37,013 nt of DNA from CAITNM01 sp964446295 (lineage in GTDB: Bacteria; Pseudomonadota; Alphaproteobacteria; Paracaedibacterales; CAITNM01): the NCBI GenBank assembly GCA_964446295.1, contig CAYUNR010000009.1, forward strand, positions 1-37,013, written 5' to 3'. Numbering within the stretch: the stretch's first letter is position 1; every line of letters starts with the position of its first letter. The notes under the pieces were generated by a model that saw only the letters and a program-made list of their open reading frames with translations, made no database searches and was not told the DNA's origin. The translations under genes were made by a program, and so were the position numbers. This document shows, piece after piece, positions 8,747 to 17,247 of the stretch.

Positions 8747-9648
8747 AGCTGCACGACCTTGTGATAAGGCTCAGGATCTAACGTTACATCATCATGCCAC
8801 AATTGCAACTCAACTAAACATGGATTTTCTTCAGCACAAAAACCCAGGGGTTCCCCTTGTGTTAGCTTGTCACCCGTATTGACAAGGCATTTACTTAGGC
8901 CTGTAACAACGTAAGTAAAGTGCTGCTGTTTGATAAAAACAACAATGCTTCCATCTAATAAACCAATTGTGGATATTGTGCCATTATCAGGACAAAGAAC
9001 AATGGCCCCTGCAAGAGGGGCCCATATTGTTTTTAATGAATTTTCTCGAATCCCTGCAACTGGAGTGATCCAATTTAACAAGTAGTTTGGCTTATTACTT
9101 GCTGTGCCCACCGGTAATTTTTTAATGCAATTCTGAATCGAAGAAATTTCATTAATTTTTGATGTATCTGACCAATATTTTAGCCCGTGTGATTGAGAAT
9201 TTTGCTCAAATAATTTTATGTGCAACACATTTAACGCTTCAAGTTGTTTGATTAATTTTTGAATTCGCTCAAAGTCACCACTGGCATATTTTTTTTGATA
9301 TTCTTGCGCATACTTTGTGTACAAAGGTACAAGCTCTTTAGTTTTTAAAGTTAGAAATGTTTTTTTTCTAACGTAATTATGTACTGCTTTTTCAGAAGGT
9401 AGTAGGGCAGTGCCAAACCCAAGTTGGTAACGTTTTTGTGCAAGATAAATTGCCCCTAATTGCTGTTGAATGTGAAAAAACTCTTGGTCAGCAGTAGCTT
9501 TGTTTCCACTTATTTGATTGTGCTGACTGTACAAAATGACAAGCTGTTGTTGGATGTTATTCCATTTTTGTACTTGTTCGAGCACTTCTGTATGGACTTC
9601 ACAGCGAAGCGAAAAAAAACAAAAAAATATGAATAAGACTTTTAACAT
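8743..9648 (-). CDS. envC: EnvC-like LytM (degenerate M23) murein hydrolase activator
   Basis: A 301-residue protein with a signal peptide (about 1-18), a long alpha-helical, probably coiled-coil N-terminal half (20-160) and a C-terminal LytM/M23-like beta domain (about 190-301). The zinc ligands of active M23 peptidases (HxxxD and HxH) are not visible: the usual HxH strand reads LVELQLW. This matches EnvC-type factors, which lack peptidase activity and instead activate cell-wall amidases at the division site. gpmI upstream and an S41 gene downstream are the classic neighbourhood. The gene overlaps gpmI by 7 bases. The similarity is moderate; topology and context carry the call. Confidence 0.78.
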   Translation of the reverse strand: MLKVLFIFFCFFSLRCEVHTEVLEQVQKWNNIQQQLVILYSQHNQISGNKATADQEFFHIQQQLGAIYLAQKRYQLGFGTALLPSEKAVHNYVRKKTFLTLKTKELVPLYTKYAQEYQKKYASGDFERIQKLIKQLEALNVLHIKLFEQNSQSHGLKYWSDTSKINEISSIQNCIKKLPVGTASNKPNYLLNWITPVAGIRENSLKTIWAPLAGAIVLCPDNGTISTIGLLDGSIVVFIKQQHFTYVVTGLSKCLVNTGDKLTQGEPLGFCAEENPCLVELQLWHDDVTLDPEPYHKVVQL

Positions 9649-11153
9649 AGCAGTGAAGTGCCCGTCATTTCTTTTGGTTGGGTAACCCCCATTATGCTTA
9701 AAACTGTTGGCGCAACATCAGCAAGAGTGCCCGCATTTAAATGTTTAGCATTACCATTTACCAATACAAAGGGTACAGGATTACAAGTATGTGCTGTATG
9801 AGGTGTTGAATGATCTTTTTCTCGCATGCACTCTACATTGCCATGATCAGCCGTTATTAAAAGAGTCCATTTATGTTCTATGGCTTTTTGCTCTAGAGTT
9901 TTTACGCAAGCGTCAACACAGTCTACAGCTTTATAAATTGCATCAATAACACCAGTGTGCCCTACCATATCGGTGTTGGCATAATTCACTACAATAAGAC
10001 TAAGGTCATTGCGTTCCATTGCTTGGGTCACTGTTAAGGTCACTTGGGCTGCTGACATTTCTGGTTGCAAATCATAGGTCGCAACACTGGGTGAAGGAAT
10101 CATGATACGTTCTTCATTTTGAAAAGGTTTTTCACGGCCACCATTTAAGAAAAAAGTGACGTGCGCATATTTTTCAGTTTCTGCTACCCGTAGCTGCTTC
10201 AGTCCATGGTTTGCAATAACTTCACCAAGGCTTTGTTCAACAATATCTTTTGAAAATACAGACGGAATAAGTAAATTAAGATCTTGAGCATATTCATTCA
10301 TCGCCAAGGTTGGCCCAAAATCAATAGTTTTTCCACGGTCAAACTGACAAAAATCTTTGACTAAAAGACTACGCAAAATTTGTCGAACACGATCGGACCT
10401 AAAGTTAATCATCCAAAGCCCATCACCATTTTGCATTCCAGCGTAGTTTTCACTAATCGTTGGAAGAATAAATTCGTCTGTAATGTCGCTTTCATAGGAA
10501 TCATTAATTGCCTGAACAGCATTTGAAAATTTAGGCGCCTTCGCTTGCACTATTGCCTTATAAGCAACTTCAATTCTTTCCCATCTATTATCACGGTCCA
10601 TAGCGAAATAGCGCCCACCTAAAGTGCTTAGATGAATGTTTGAATATCCTTCAATTGCTTTTAGAAATTCATCCACATAGTTTGCTGCACTTTTAGGCGG
10701 TGTATCGCGTCCATCTAAAAATCCGTGCACGTGAACAGTAATTCCAGCATCGCTTAAAAGCTTGGCGACTTCAATTATATGATTCATGTGTGAATGCACA
10801 CCACCAGGTGATAGCAACCCCATAAGGTGGCAAGGGCGTTGCGTTTTTTTAAGTTGATCTATCGCATTTAGAACTTTTTCATTTGTTTTAAGTTCACCGC
10901 TAGATATGGCATGATCAATTTTTGGCAAGTCTTGCATCAATACGCGACCAAGACCTATGGTCATATGTCCAACTTCACTATTTCCCATTTGCCCGTCAGG
11001 CAGGCCCACATAATGATCAGAAGCTTGCAGTTGAGCGTTAGGATATTTTTGTAAAAGGGTTGGCCAATGGGTTGCGGCCTTAATGCCATTGTAGGCATCT
11101 TCTGGTCCTATTCCCCATCCATCAAGAATACATAACACAACTTTTTGATTCAC
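9642..11153 (-). CDS. gpmI: GpmI, cofactor-independent phosphoglycerate mutase
   Basis: A 503-residue metalloenzyme that interconverts 3- and 2-phosphoglycerate in glycolysis. It belongs to the alkaline phosphatase superfamily. Visible landmarks are LCILDGWG with metal ligand D11, GNSEVGH with catalytic S59, HGFLDGRDTPP, GRYFAMDRDNRWER and the ligand-bearing ITADHGN near the C-terminus. Length is normal. The start is a GTG at 11153-11151 with only a weak AGG upstream. It is divergent from the rhodanese gene, with about 100 bases between them that must hold both promoters. Confidence 0.96.
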   Translation of the reverse strand: MNQKVVLCILDGWGIGPEDAYNGIKAATHWPTLLQKYPNAQLQASDHYVGLPDGQMGNSEVGHMTIGLGRVLMQDLPKIDHAISSGELKTNEKVLNAIDQLKKTQRPCHLMGLLSPGGVHSHMNHIIEVAKLLSDAGITVHVHGFLDGRDTPPKSAANYVDEFLKAIEGYSNIHLSTLGGRYFAMDRDNRWERIEVAYKAIVQAKAPKFSNAVQAINDSYESDITDEFILPTISENYAGMQNGDGLWMINFRSDRVRQILRSLLVKDFCQFDRGKTIDFGPTLAMNEYAQDLNLLIPSVFSKDIVEQSLGEVIANHGLKQLRVAETEKYAHVTFFLNGGREKPFQNEERIMIPSPSVATYDLQPEMSAAQVTLTVTQAMERNDLSLIVVNYANTDMVGHTGVIDAIYKAVDCVDACVKTLEQKAIEHKWTLLITADHGNVECMREKDHSTPHTAHTCNPVPFVLVNGNAKHLNAGTLADVAPTVLSIMGVTQPKEMTGTSLLC

Positions 11154-11254
11154 TAAAAAATAGCCTGTAATTTTTCAATATTTGATAGCTTGATTTTAGC
11201 CTAATTTTTCCCTCTAATGCTAATGAATCAAACTTTTAACCATAGAGGAATTTT

Positions 11255-11773
11255 ATGAACGCCATGATGATTCGTTTACTTTCGGCAGTTAGCTTTGCTT
11301 TAATTGCTATTTTAGGAGCTGATCTTTCAGCAGAAGTGGCTAGTGCAAAAGCTGATAAACCTGTAGGCCACACAAAGAAGCCTGAAAAAAAGCATGCAAA
11401 GAAACATGCAAAGAAGCATGAAGCAAAGCCAACAACACCAGTTGTGATTGCAGAAAAAAACATTAATGAAGTTGAAGCATTGCTTGGAAAAGCAGTCATT
11501 GTTGATGCACGTGGTAGTGGTGAAGAAGCTATAAAAGGAGCAGTTTTCCTTGCAGCGAATGCTGACGATAAAGATATTCACGCCAAATTAAAAGATAAAA
11601 CAGCTGAAATTCTTGTATATTGTGGAAGCGTAAGCTGTCCCGCAAGCATGACTTTAGCAGAGCGCCTTATTGGATTGGGATACACCAACATTGCTCACTA
11701 TTCTGGCGGCATTAAAGAGTGGACTGAAAACAAAAAGCCTACTGATGATACTAAAGAAAAAACTAAAGCATAA
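11255..11773 (+). CDS. Secreted rhodanese-domain protein with Lys/His-rich linker
   Basis: A 172-residue protein. It has a signal peptide (about 1-27), then a very basic linker (about 40-59) built of KKHA/KKHE repeats, then a single rhodanese domain. The active-site loop is YCGSVSC, with the likely catalytic C123 and a second cysteine C128. The domain ends in GGIKEW, typical of the fold. Rhodaneses move sulfane sulfur or handle thiols; here the site would be periplasmic. The substrate is unknown. The His/Lys linker could bind metal or an anionic surface (inference). AGAGGAA at 11244-11250 sets the start, and a strong terminator follows. Confidence 0.83.
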   Translation: MNAMMIRLLSAVSFALIAILGADLSAEVASAKADKPVGHTKKPEKKHAKKHAKKHEAKPTTPVVIAEKNINEVEALLGKAVIVDARGSGEEAIKGAVFLAANADDKDIHAKLKDKTAEILVYCGSVSCPASMTLAERLIGLGYTNIAHYSGGIKEWTENKKPTDDTKEKTKA

Positions 11774-11793
11774 ATTAGATTAAAGACACTTCG

Positions 11794-11822
11794 AAAGCAG
11801 CTGAATTCTCAGCTGCTTTTTT
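11794..11822 (+). terminator. Rho-independent terminator after the rhodanese gene
   Basis: A perfect 11-bp stem (AAAGCAGCTGA / TCAGCTGCTTT) with a 4-base loop ATTC, running into a T tract. It separates the rhodanese gene from the CYTH gene, whose GGAGAG ribosome site begins a few bases later. Confidence 0.9.
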
Positions 11823-11838
11823 ATAATGGAGAGTATGT

Positions 11839-12486
11839 ATGAGCAACCCAATTGAAATGGAAAAAAAGTTTCAAGTACTACCTAGTGATTTGGATGATTT
11901 TTTAAAAAATAAAAAATTTAGTTTATCTAAACGGGTTGTTGATGAATATCTCGATACTTCTGATGGGTTCTTTTACCAAGCCGGAATTTTCATAAGATTA
12001 CGCAATGGAAAATCACTAGATTTTAAATTTAACCCGGATCATTTAGGCGTAAACAATGTGAATGAGCATGTAACCTGCCATGAATATAATGTAGCGTTGC
12101 CTTTTGAACTTTCATCAGCTCACGTGTTTGAAACGCTAGCAAAAATGATTCCTATCAAGTGTCCGCAGCCTTACACTTATGAAGAATTTTTAAAGATAAA
12201 TAATTTAAAAACTCTTTTAATTTTGGATAAAAAACGCACTACTTATGAAGATGATATATTTGTTATTGCCGTAGATGAGTTCGCAGATTTCGGAACATTT
12301 CTTGAACTAGAAGCTAAAGATAACAATATGCAAAAAGAAGCATTTTTAAGCGAAGTTGCAAAAGCAACTAAGGGCATGAAAGTAACTGAATTTAATTCAG
12401 GATACATTGAATTACGGTTACGCCAAATTAATGAGCAGCTCTATCTGAAAGGCAAGTATTTAATTGATTCAGATGTGGCAGCTTGA
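11839..12486 (+). CDS. CYTH / triphosphate tunnel metalloenzyme family protein
   Basis: A 215-residue protein whose N-terminus carries the CYTH signature ExExK (E6-M-E8-K-K10). The next strands are also typical: DEYLDTSDGFF then IFIRLRNG, and later a basic DKKRTTY strand and the acidic VIAVDEFADFGTFLELEAK. CYTH proteins bind triphosphate substrates with divalent metal in a beta tunnel. Known members include thiamine triphosphatase, inorganic triphosphatase and class IV adenylate cyclase, and the sequence alone does not choose between them. GGAGAG at 11828-11833 supports ATG 11839. The end overlaps the next gene by 4 bases. Confidence 0.82.
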   Translation: MSNPIEMEKKFQVLPSDLDDFLKNKKFSLSKRVVDEYLDTSDGFFYQAGIFIRLRNGKSLDFKFNPDHLGVNNVNEHVTCHEYNVALPFELSSAHVFETLAKMIPIKCPQPYTYEEFLKINNLKTLLILDKKRTTYEDDIFVIAVDEFADFGTFLELEAKDNNMQKEAFLSEVAKATKGMKVTEFNSGYIELRLRQINEQLYLKGKYLIDSDVAA

Positions 12487-13673
12487 GTAACATTCCCAAA
12501 ATACAAACTGACGTTGTTGTCATTGGCGCTGGCGCAGCCGGACTTATGGCAGCTGCAATTGCAGGCAAGCGTGGCAGGCGCGTTATGCTTATTGAGCACA
12601 CGTCCAAAATTGGTGAGAAAATTCGTATTTCTGGCGGTGGGCGCAGTAACTTTACCAACCTTTTCACATCGCCTAAAAACTACATTTGCACAAACAAGCA
12701 TTTTGCAAAATCAGCATTAGCCAGGTACACCCAGCACGATTTTATAAACCTAGTTGAATCGTACAATATTGCTTATCACGAAAAGACCTTGGGGCAATTG
12801 TTTTGCGATGGCTCATCCAAGCAAATTGTTAACATGCTGCTGAATGAATGTCAGCAGGGCCAAGTTGATATTCGCCTGAATTGCACAGTCACAATAATTG
12901 AAAAGCATGATCAATTTGTGCTTATAACCACAGAAGGCGTAATTCATGCTACGTCTGTAATTATTGCAACGGGTGGATTATCAATTCCGCAAATTGGTGC
13001 TTCTGATTTCGGCTATCAAATTGCACGACAATTTGGCATTAAAGTGTTAGCCACACAACCTGCTTTGGTGCCATTAAAAGTTGAAGCATCAACCCTTCCT
13101 ACATTTGCGCAGCTTAGTGGTGTTTCGCAAAATTCAGTTGTTTCTTATAAAGATATTCAGTTCCGTGAAAACATATTATTTACCCACCGTGGGTTAAGCG
13201 GTCCGGCAATATTGCAAATTTCGTCTTATATGGAAAAGTTTTCTATGGAAGAAATTGTGATCAACCTATTGCCCGATGTTGATTTGAAACATGAATTTGT
13301 TACCCATAAAAATAGCAAGCAAACCGTAGCTAATTTTTTGAAGAACTATTTTGCGAATCGCTTTGTAGAAGTTATGGCCACCCACCCTGATTATGGGAAA
13401 GCAATTACTGACCTTAAAAACACTACGTTGTTTGATATGGCAAATGATATACATCAATTCAAAGTCACTATTAATGGTAGTGAAGGCTACCAAAAAGCTG
13501 AGGTTACCGTAGGCGGGGTTGATACTGACGAACTATCATCCAAAACCATGGAAAGCAACAAAGTTCCGGGGTTATTTTTCATTGGCGAAGTGGTTGATGT
13601 CACCGGATGGCTTGGTGGATATAATTTTCAATGGGCCTGGTCGTCAGGTTATGTTGCTGGGCAATATTGCTGA
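12483..13673 (+). CDS. HI0933/YhiN-family flavoprotein
   Basis: A 396-residue FAD-binding protein. It opens with the dinucleotide loop VVVIGAGAAGLMAA, followed by the family motif GEKIRISGGGRSNFTN, and ends with GLFFIGEVVDVTGWLGGYNFQWAWSSG. This first-and-last pair is characteristic of the HI0933-like (YhiN) flavoproteins. Their reaction is not well established. The start is TTG 12483, overlapping the TGA of the CYTH gene, so the two are probably co-translated. No ATG precedes the FAD loop. Confidence 0.9.
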   Translation: MSNIPKIQTDVVVIGAGAAGLMAAAIAGKRGRRVMLIEHTSKIGEKIRISGGGRSNFTNLFTSPKNYICTNKHFAKSALARYTQHDFINLVESYNIAYHEKTLGQLFCDGSSKQIVNMLLNECQQGQVDIRLNCTVTIIEKHDQFVLITTEGVIHATSVIIATGGLSIPQIGASDFGYQIARQFGIKVLATQPALVPLKVEASTLPTFAQLSGVSQNSVVSYKDIQFRENILFTHRGLSGPAILQISSYMEKFSMEEIVINLLPDVDLKHEFVTHKNSKQTVANFLKNYFANRFVEVMATHPDYGKAITDLKNTTLFDMANDIHQFKVTINGSEGYQKAEVTVGGVDTDELSSKTMESNKVPGLFFIGEVVDVTGWLGGYNFQWAWSSGYVAGQYC

Positions 13674-13698
13674 GCATACACATTATTTATAAAAAACC

Positions 13699-13726
13699 TT
13701 GATTTTTTGAATATAATTACTATATA
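13699..13726 (+). promoter_or_regulatory. Probable sigma70-type promoter for the secreted SGHY protein
   Basis: TTGATT at 13699-13704 and TATATA at 13721-13726 with a 16-base spacer (TATAAA at 13723-13728 gives 18), in a short AT-rich gap. An AGGA ribosome site follows at 13748-13751, just before ATG 13761. Confidence 0.5.
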
Positions 13727-13760
13727 AAGATTATTCAAAACAAAATAAGGAATTTTAAAC

Positions 13761-15179
13761 ATGAATTTAATTAATTTATTTACGTTGATTGTGTTGTGCG
13801 TTTCACAAGTGCATTCAGCGGCAGTAGAATCTGTTGCGGTACCAGTTGATCCTTTTGCAAGTGTTCAAGGTGCAAAGCCTTTTGCAATTAAGCTAAAATC
13901 TGACGTTGCAGCAGAATGCATGGAAAGCTTTCAAGCATTTTGCAAAGCTCAGCAAGTTGCGCGAGATAAAGCAGCAGAATACAAAGCTGTAGAATCATTT
14001 GCTAGTAATGTGATTAGGACAACGACTGATCATCCGGATATTCATGCTCTTGACGGCATCAGAGAATGGATTAGTAAGCCTGCTAATGCAGGAACAGCTT
14101 ATACACCAGCAGGAGACAGAATTCTAACGGTTGATCTAGATACTCTAACTGAAACATTAAATATAAGAGCTAAAAAACCAGTTACTGCAGGTGAAATTTC
14201 TGACCATATTGCAGCAGCATCTCAAGCAAATGGACAATCAAGGCAATATTCTTTACTGAGGTTTTTTGCTCATAGAATTCTAGGGTATCAACAATATGAA
14301 TTAGATTCTCTAAATTCTTGGTTGAGTGGAGCTAACGCAACGACTACGGCGTTTTCATCGAGTGCAGTTTTAAAATGTGATATTTCTTTAATGTTCAAGT
14401 TAATTAGCGCAAGAGCAGGCAGGGATATTGGCAGTGAATTTGGACGCTTTGTTGAAGAATATAATGAAAAAGAAGGCCGTGTACTTTTAAAGCAAGATTT
14501 TGACGCATTTACCATGGGTTCAGGAGCGGCGAGTTCTGGAATGTCGATGGACTTTCCATATGAAACACTAATTGAAAATGGCATGGAAACTTCTAAACAA
14601 GCTTTTCCTAAAGGTTTTGATGTGTCTATACCTTTAGCAGCTGCAAAGCATGCTTTTCTTAGAAATTTGAGCGTAGAATATGCCCCTGAGAGTCTTAGAA
14701 TTTATGATCGTTTTGTTATAAAAGCTCAAGGAAGTGGCACTGAACATGCTCATGAAAGGTTTCATGAATGGACAAAAACAACTATTACTGATGGCTTAAT
14801 TTATCAAGACGGTGATATTTTAAGTAGCCCTGATACTATTTGGGCTTTAAACCCTCATGGAGAGCTTCGTATTTTTCCTAGGAAAAAAGAGAGCATTTTA
14901 GGCTGTCCAACTCATAGCTATTTCTTTCAGGAAAATCATATAGGTCTTCCTGCTGCTTGTGCAGGACATATGGAAGTAAGAAATGGTAAAATTTCAAAAA
15001 TTGATCGTTCAAGTGGTCATTATATGCCAACTACTCTTCAATTAGTTTTAGCGGTTTCTTACCTTAATGACCTTGGTGTTATTGCTGAAGATGTTGTATT
15101 GAATAGCAGTTCATATTCTTCTAACTTTACATCTTTAGGTGAAGTGCTTTCTATTGCTCGTGCGGTTGAACTGGGGTAA
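13761..15179 (+). CDS. Secreted protein with C-terminal SGHY module, unknown function
   Basis: A 472-residue protein with a signal peptide (likely cut after SQVHSA) and a helical N-terminal half. I cannot name the family. The C-terminal part has a distinctive stretch: HSYFF (H385), then GLPAACAGHMEV, NGKISKID and SGHY at 418-421 followed by MPT. From memory this resembles the HSSF...AAG...G...SGHY.P segment of plant IQM proteins and of scattered uncharacterised proteins of bacteria that live with eukaryotes. Such a module in a secreted symbiont protein makes a host-directed role possible (inference). The gene is monocistronic, with its own promoter and terminator. Confidence 0.7.
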   Translation: MNLINLFTLIVLCVSQVHSAAVESVAVPVDPFASVQGAKPFAIKLKSDVAAECMESFQAFCKAQQVARDKAAEYKAVESFASNVIRTTTDHPDIHALDGIREWISKPANAGTAYTPAGDRILTVDLDTLTETLNIRAKKPVTAGEISDHIAAASQANGQSRQYSLLRFFAHRILGYQQYELDSLNSWLSGANATTTAFSSSAVLKCDISLMFKLISARAGRDIGSEFGRFVEEYNEKEGRVLLKQDFDAFTMGSGAASSGMSMDFPYETLIENGMETSKQAFPKGFDVSIPLAAAKHAFLRNLSVEYAPESLRIYDRFVIKAQGSGTEHAHERFHEWTKTTITDGLIYQDGDILSSPDTIWALNPHGELRIFPRKKESILGCPTHSYFFQENHIGLPAACAGHMEVRNGKISKIDRSSGHYMPTTLQLVLAVSYLNDLGVIAEDVVLNSSSYSSNFTSLGEVLSIARAVELG

Positions 15180-15202
15180 TACTTCATACTTCTAAAATTA
15201 CA

Positions 15203-15235
15203 AAAAAAAGTGATCGTTTGACGGTCACTTTTTTT
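15203..15235 (+). terminator. Rho-independent terminator, overlapped by the next promoter
   Basis: A 15-bp stem (AAAAAAAGTGATCGT / ACGGTCACTTTTTTT, one G-T pair) with loop TTG, 23 bases after the stop of the secreted SGHY protein gene. The A and T tracts could make it act in both directions. Confidence 0.85.
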
Positions 15236-15244
15236 CTATATAAA
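15218..15244 (+). promoter_or_regulatory. Probable promoter of the riboswitch-btuB operon
   Basis: TTGACG (15218-15223) and TATAAA (15239-15244), spacer 15. The -35 element lies in the loop and right arm of the upstream terminator. Transcription would start just before the cobalamin riboswitch. Confidence 0.45.
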
Positions 15245-15253
15245 GTTGAAGAA

Positions 15254-15395
15254 CTTTTTGTGTTCGGGAATTCGGTTAAAATCCGAAGCTGCCCCCGCAA
15301 CTGTACGTTGGGAGCGCATTTTATTTTGTATCACTAGAGCAATCTGGGAAGGTCAAAATGTCGCTATGAACAACCAGCCAGGAGACCGGCAAAAA
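15254..15395 (+). ncRNA. Cobalamin (B12) riboswitch
   Basis: Conserved core elements are readable: GGGAATTCGGTTAAAATCCG followed by AAGCTGCCCCCGCAACTGTA (15267-15305), and the B12 box GCCAGGAGACC at 15377-15387. The boundaries are approximate. It lies about 90 bases before a B12-type outer-membrane receptor gene, so cobalamin should lower receptor synthesis. No strong intrinsic terminator follows the B12 box, which favours control of translation initiation at GGAGG (15475-15479), but the expression platform is not resolved. Confidence 0.93.
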
Positions 15396-15486
15396 GAGTG
15401 TCACTTTTTCTAGGTTTCGGGGAGAGATCAGAAGGGTAGCCCATGGGTGATGCGCTTATACTGTGCGAACCTGTGGAGGCAATTCA

Positions 15487-17247
15487 TTGCGCTTATTTTT
15501 ATGTATTATTTTTGCGGCATCATTGCATGCATCAACCGTAGTGTTGGCACCTATTGTGGTAAGATCAAAAAAAGAGACACGCATGCCTAAATGGCAGTTT
15601 ATAGAAGCATTAACATCTGGCTCGGCAACAAGTGGTTTTGAAGAGCAACAGATCAAGAACGTGCCCGGTGTTACGACTACAACTAATGGAAACCCTGGGC
15701 AACTTACCACTATTAGTATTCAAGGGTCGGCTTCAAGGTACACCAAAATGCTTTGGTCAGGCTTAAGTATTAGTGAAACAGAAACGGATGCCGCCCTTAT
15801 TCCACTTTCAACGGGGAAAGTTGAAGTTGTAAAAGGCATACATTGCGCTGAATATGGCAACGGAGCCATTGGAGGGGTAGTTAATGTGATCCCATTTTCT
15901 ATGCCAGATGGTCAAAGTGGTGGTTTGAAATTAGGCGCAGGTAATTATGCCAAATCTGGTCACTTATGGTGGAACCAAAAGGCCGATGGATTTTCCATTC
16001 AGCAACACATAGAAAGCAGTAATTTCCAAGGGAAAAATTCCATACCAAAAAGGTATCAGGAAAAATATCCAACTGAAAAAAGTCCTGAAACAGAAAAGAA
16101 GTATTTCTTGAATCAGTTTGGGTTTGAAAATCATCACGCAAAAACTGCTATGCAAGTAGGACTTGTTAAATCTGGGTCCACAGGAAGCAATATATATTTA
16201 GCAAGCCCCTATGATTCTAGATCAAAAAGAACTCTTCAGATTTATGCCGTTGATCTTGAAAGCAAAGCAGAAACATTTCAGCCTTATTTGAAATTTTTGC
16301 ATACTAAAGTTATAAGGCAAGATTTTTCGCCATATCAAGCAAATGGTTCTTCTGGCGTTTTGCAAAACACAAAAGTCAAAATTGGTACCAAGATAAAATC
16401 TAATTCGCTGATTTTTGAACCAGTTTTAGAGCAACACCGTAGCCTTTTAAATCCTACTGGTGACAGGTTACAGAAGAATAATGAATATGCTTTTGCTCAA
16501 GGAATTCATTTAAATCAAGACACAATTCAGTGGAAAAATTGGGCACGTATTCATAAAGCGAATCATTTCAATTCTGCCTATGCATTTAGTTCAAGCTTGT
16601 TAAAAACCTATGATGATACTGAATTTTCTGCTCACCTTGGCACAGGGTTTCAATTACCTAATTTATATATGCTAAATGATAAAAAATATGGCAATAAGAA
16701 TTTGAAACATGAAACGGCTCATGGTGGTAATTTAGGCGTTGCTCGAAAAACGAATGTGGGCACATTTAGCGTGCTTGTTTTTAGAACTGATCACAAACAA
16801 CAAAATACTTTCAAAAACAACAAATATATCAACCTTGATAAGTCTCGTCAGAAAGGCTTTGAGCTTGGTTGGAAAAACCAAATTGGTTCTTGGGGAGCGC
16901 AATTCTCGTGTATGTATGCTGAATCGCATAGCTTTAAGCCTAAAAAGACTCTCATGAATATTCCAAAAATCACTGCAAATGGTCAGGTTTTTTATACAAA
17001 AGATGATATTATAACAAGCGTTGGTTGGCGTTATACAGGAAGTCAAACTCAGCCAGATTTTGAAACTGGATCACCAGTTAATCGTGGTGGTTACCCTGTA
17101 TTTTTTGGTGATTTTCAGTACAAGTTTAAAGAACAGGCAACGTGGCATGTGGCAGTTGAAAATGCACTAAACAGAAAAATAGAAAGCCCGCATGGATACC
17201 GGAATCCCGGATTCCAAATTAACACAGGGATAAGCATCACATGGTAA
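15487..17247 (+). CDS. btuB: BtuB-like TonB-dependent outer membrane receptor (cobalamin)
   Basis: A 586-residue receptor with a signal peptide (RLFLCIIFAASLHA), a TonB-box-like PIVVRS, a plug domain (about 40-140; NVPGVTTTT, ISIQGSASRYTKMLWSG, VEVVKGIHCAEYGNGAIGG) and a 22-strand-type barrel ending in aromatic Trp (GISITW). I chose TTG 15487 because GGAGG at 15475-15479 lies 7 bases upstream and the signal peptide begins there. An upstream GTG 15463 would put this ribosome site inside the coding region. The riboswitch just before it makes cobalamin or a corrinoid the likely substrate. TonB follows in the same operon. Confidence 0.9.
   Translation: MRLFLCIIFAASLHASTVVLAPIVVRSKKETRMPKWQFIEALTSGSATSGFEEQQIKNVPGVTTTTNGNPGQLTTISIQGSASRYTKMLWSGLSISETETDAALIPLSTGKVEVVKGIHCAEYGNGAIGGVVNVIPFSMPDGQSGGLKLGAGNYAKSGHLWWNQKADGFSIQQHIESSNFQGKNSIPKRYQEKYPTEKSPETEKKYFLNQFGFENHHAKTAMQVGLVKSGSTGSNIYLASPYDSRSKRTLQIYAVDLESKAETFQPYLKFLHTKVIRQDFSPYQANGSSGVLQNTKVKIGTKIKSNSLIFEPVLEQHRSLLNPTGDRLQKNNEYAFAQGIHLNQDTIQWKNWARIHKANHFNSAYAFSSSLLKTYDDTEFSAHLGTGFQLPNLYMLNDKKYGNKNLKHETAHGGNLGVARKTNVGTFSVLVFRTDHKQQNTFKNNKYINLDKSRQKGFELGWKNQIGSWGAQFSCMYAESHSFKPKKTLMNIPKITANGQVFYTKDDIITSVGWRYTGSQTQPDFETGSPVNRGGYPVFFGDFQYKFKEQATWHVAVENALNRKIESPHGYRNPGFQINTGISITW

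Noticed and set aside
15463..15486. GTG start for the btuB-like receptor
   Set aside because: It would put the clear GGAGG inside the coding sequence; TTG 15487 is at ideal distance and begins a normal signal peptide.
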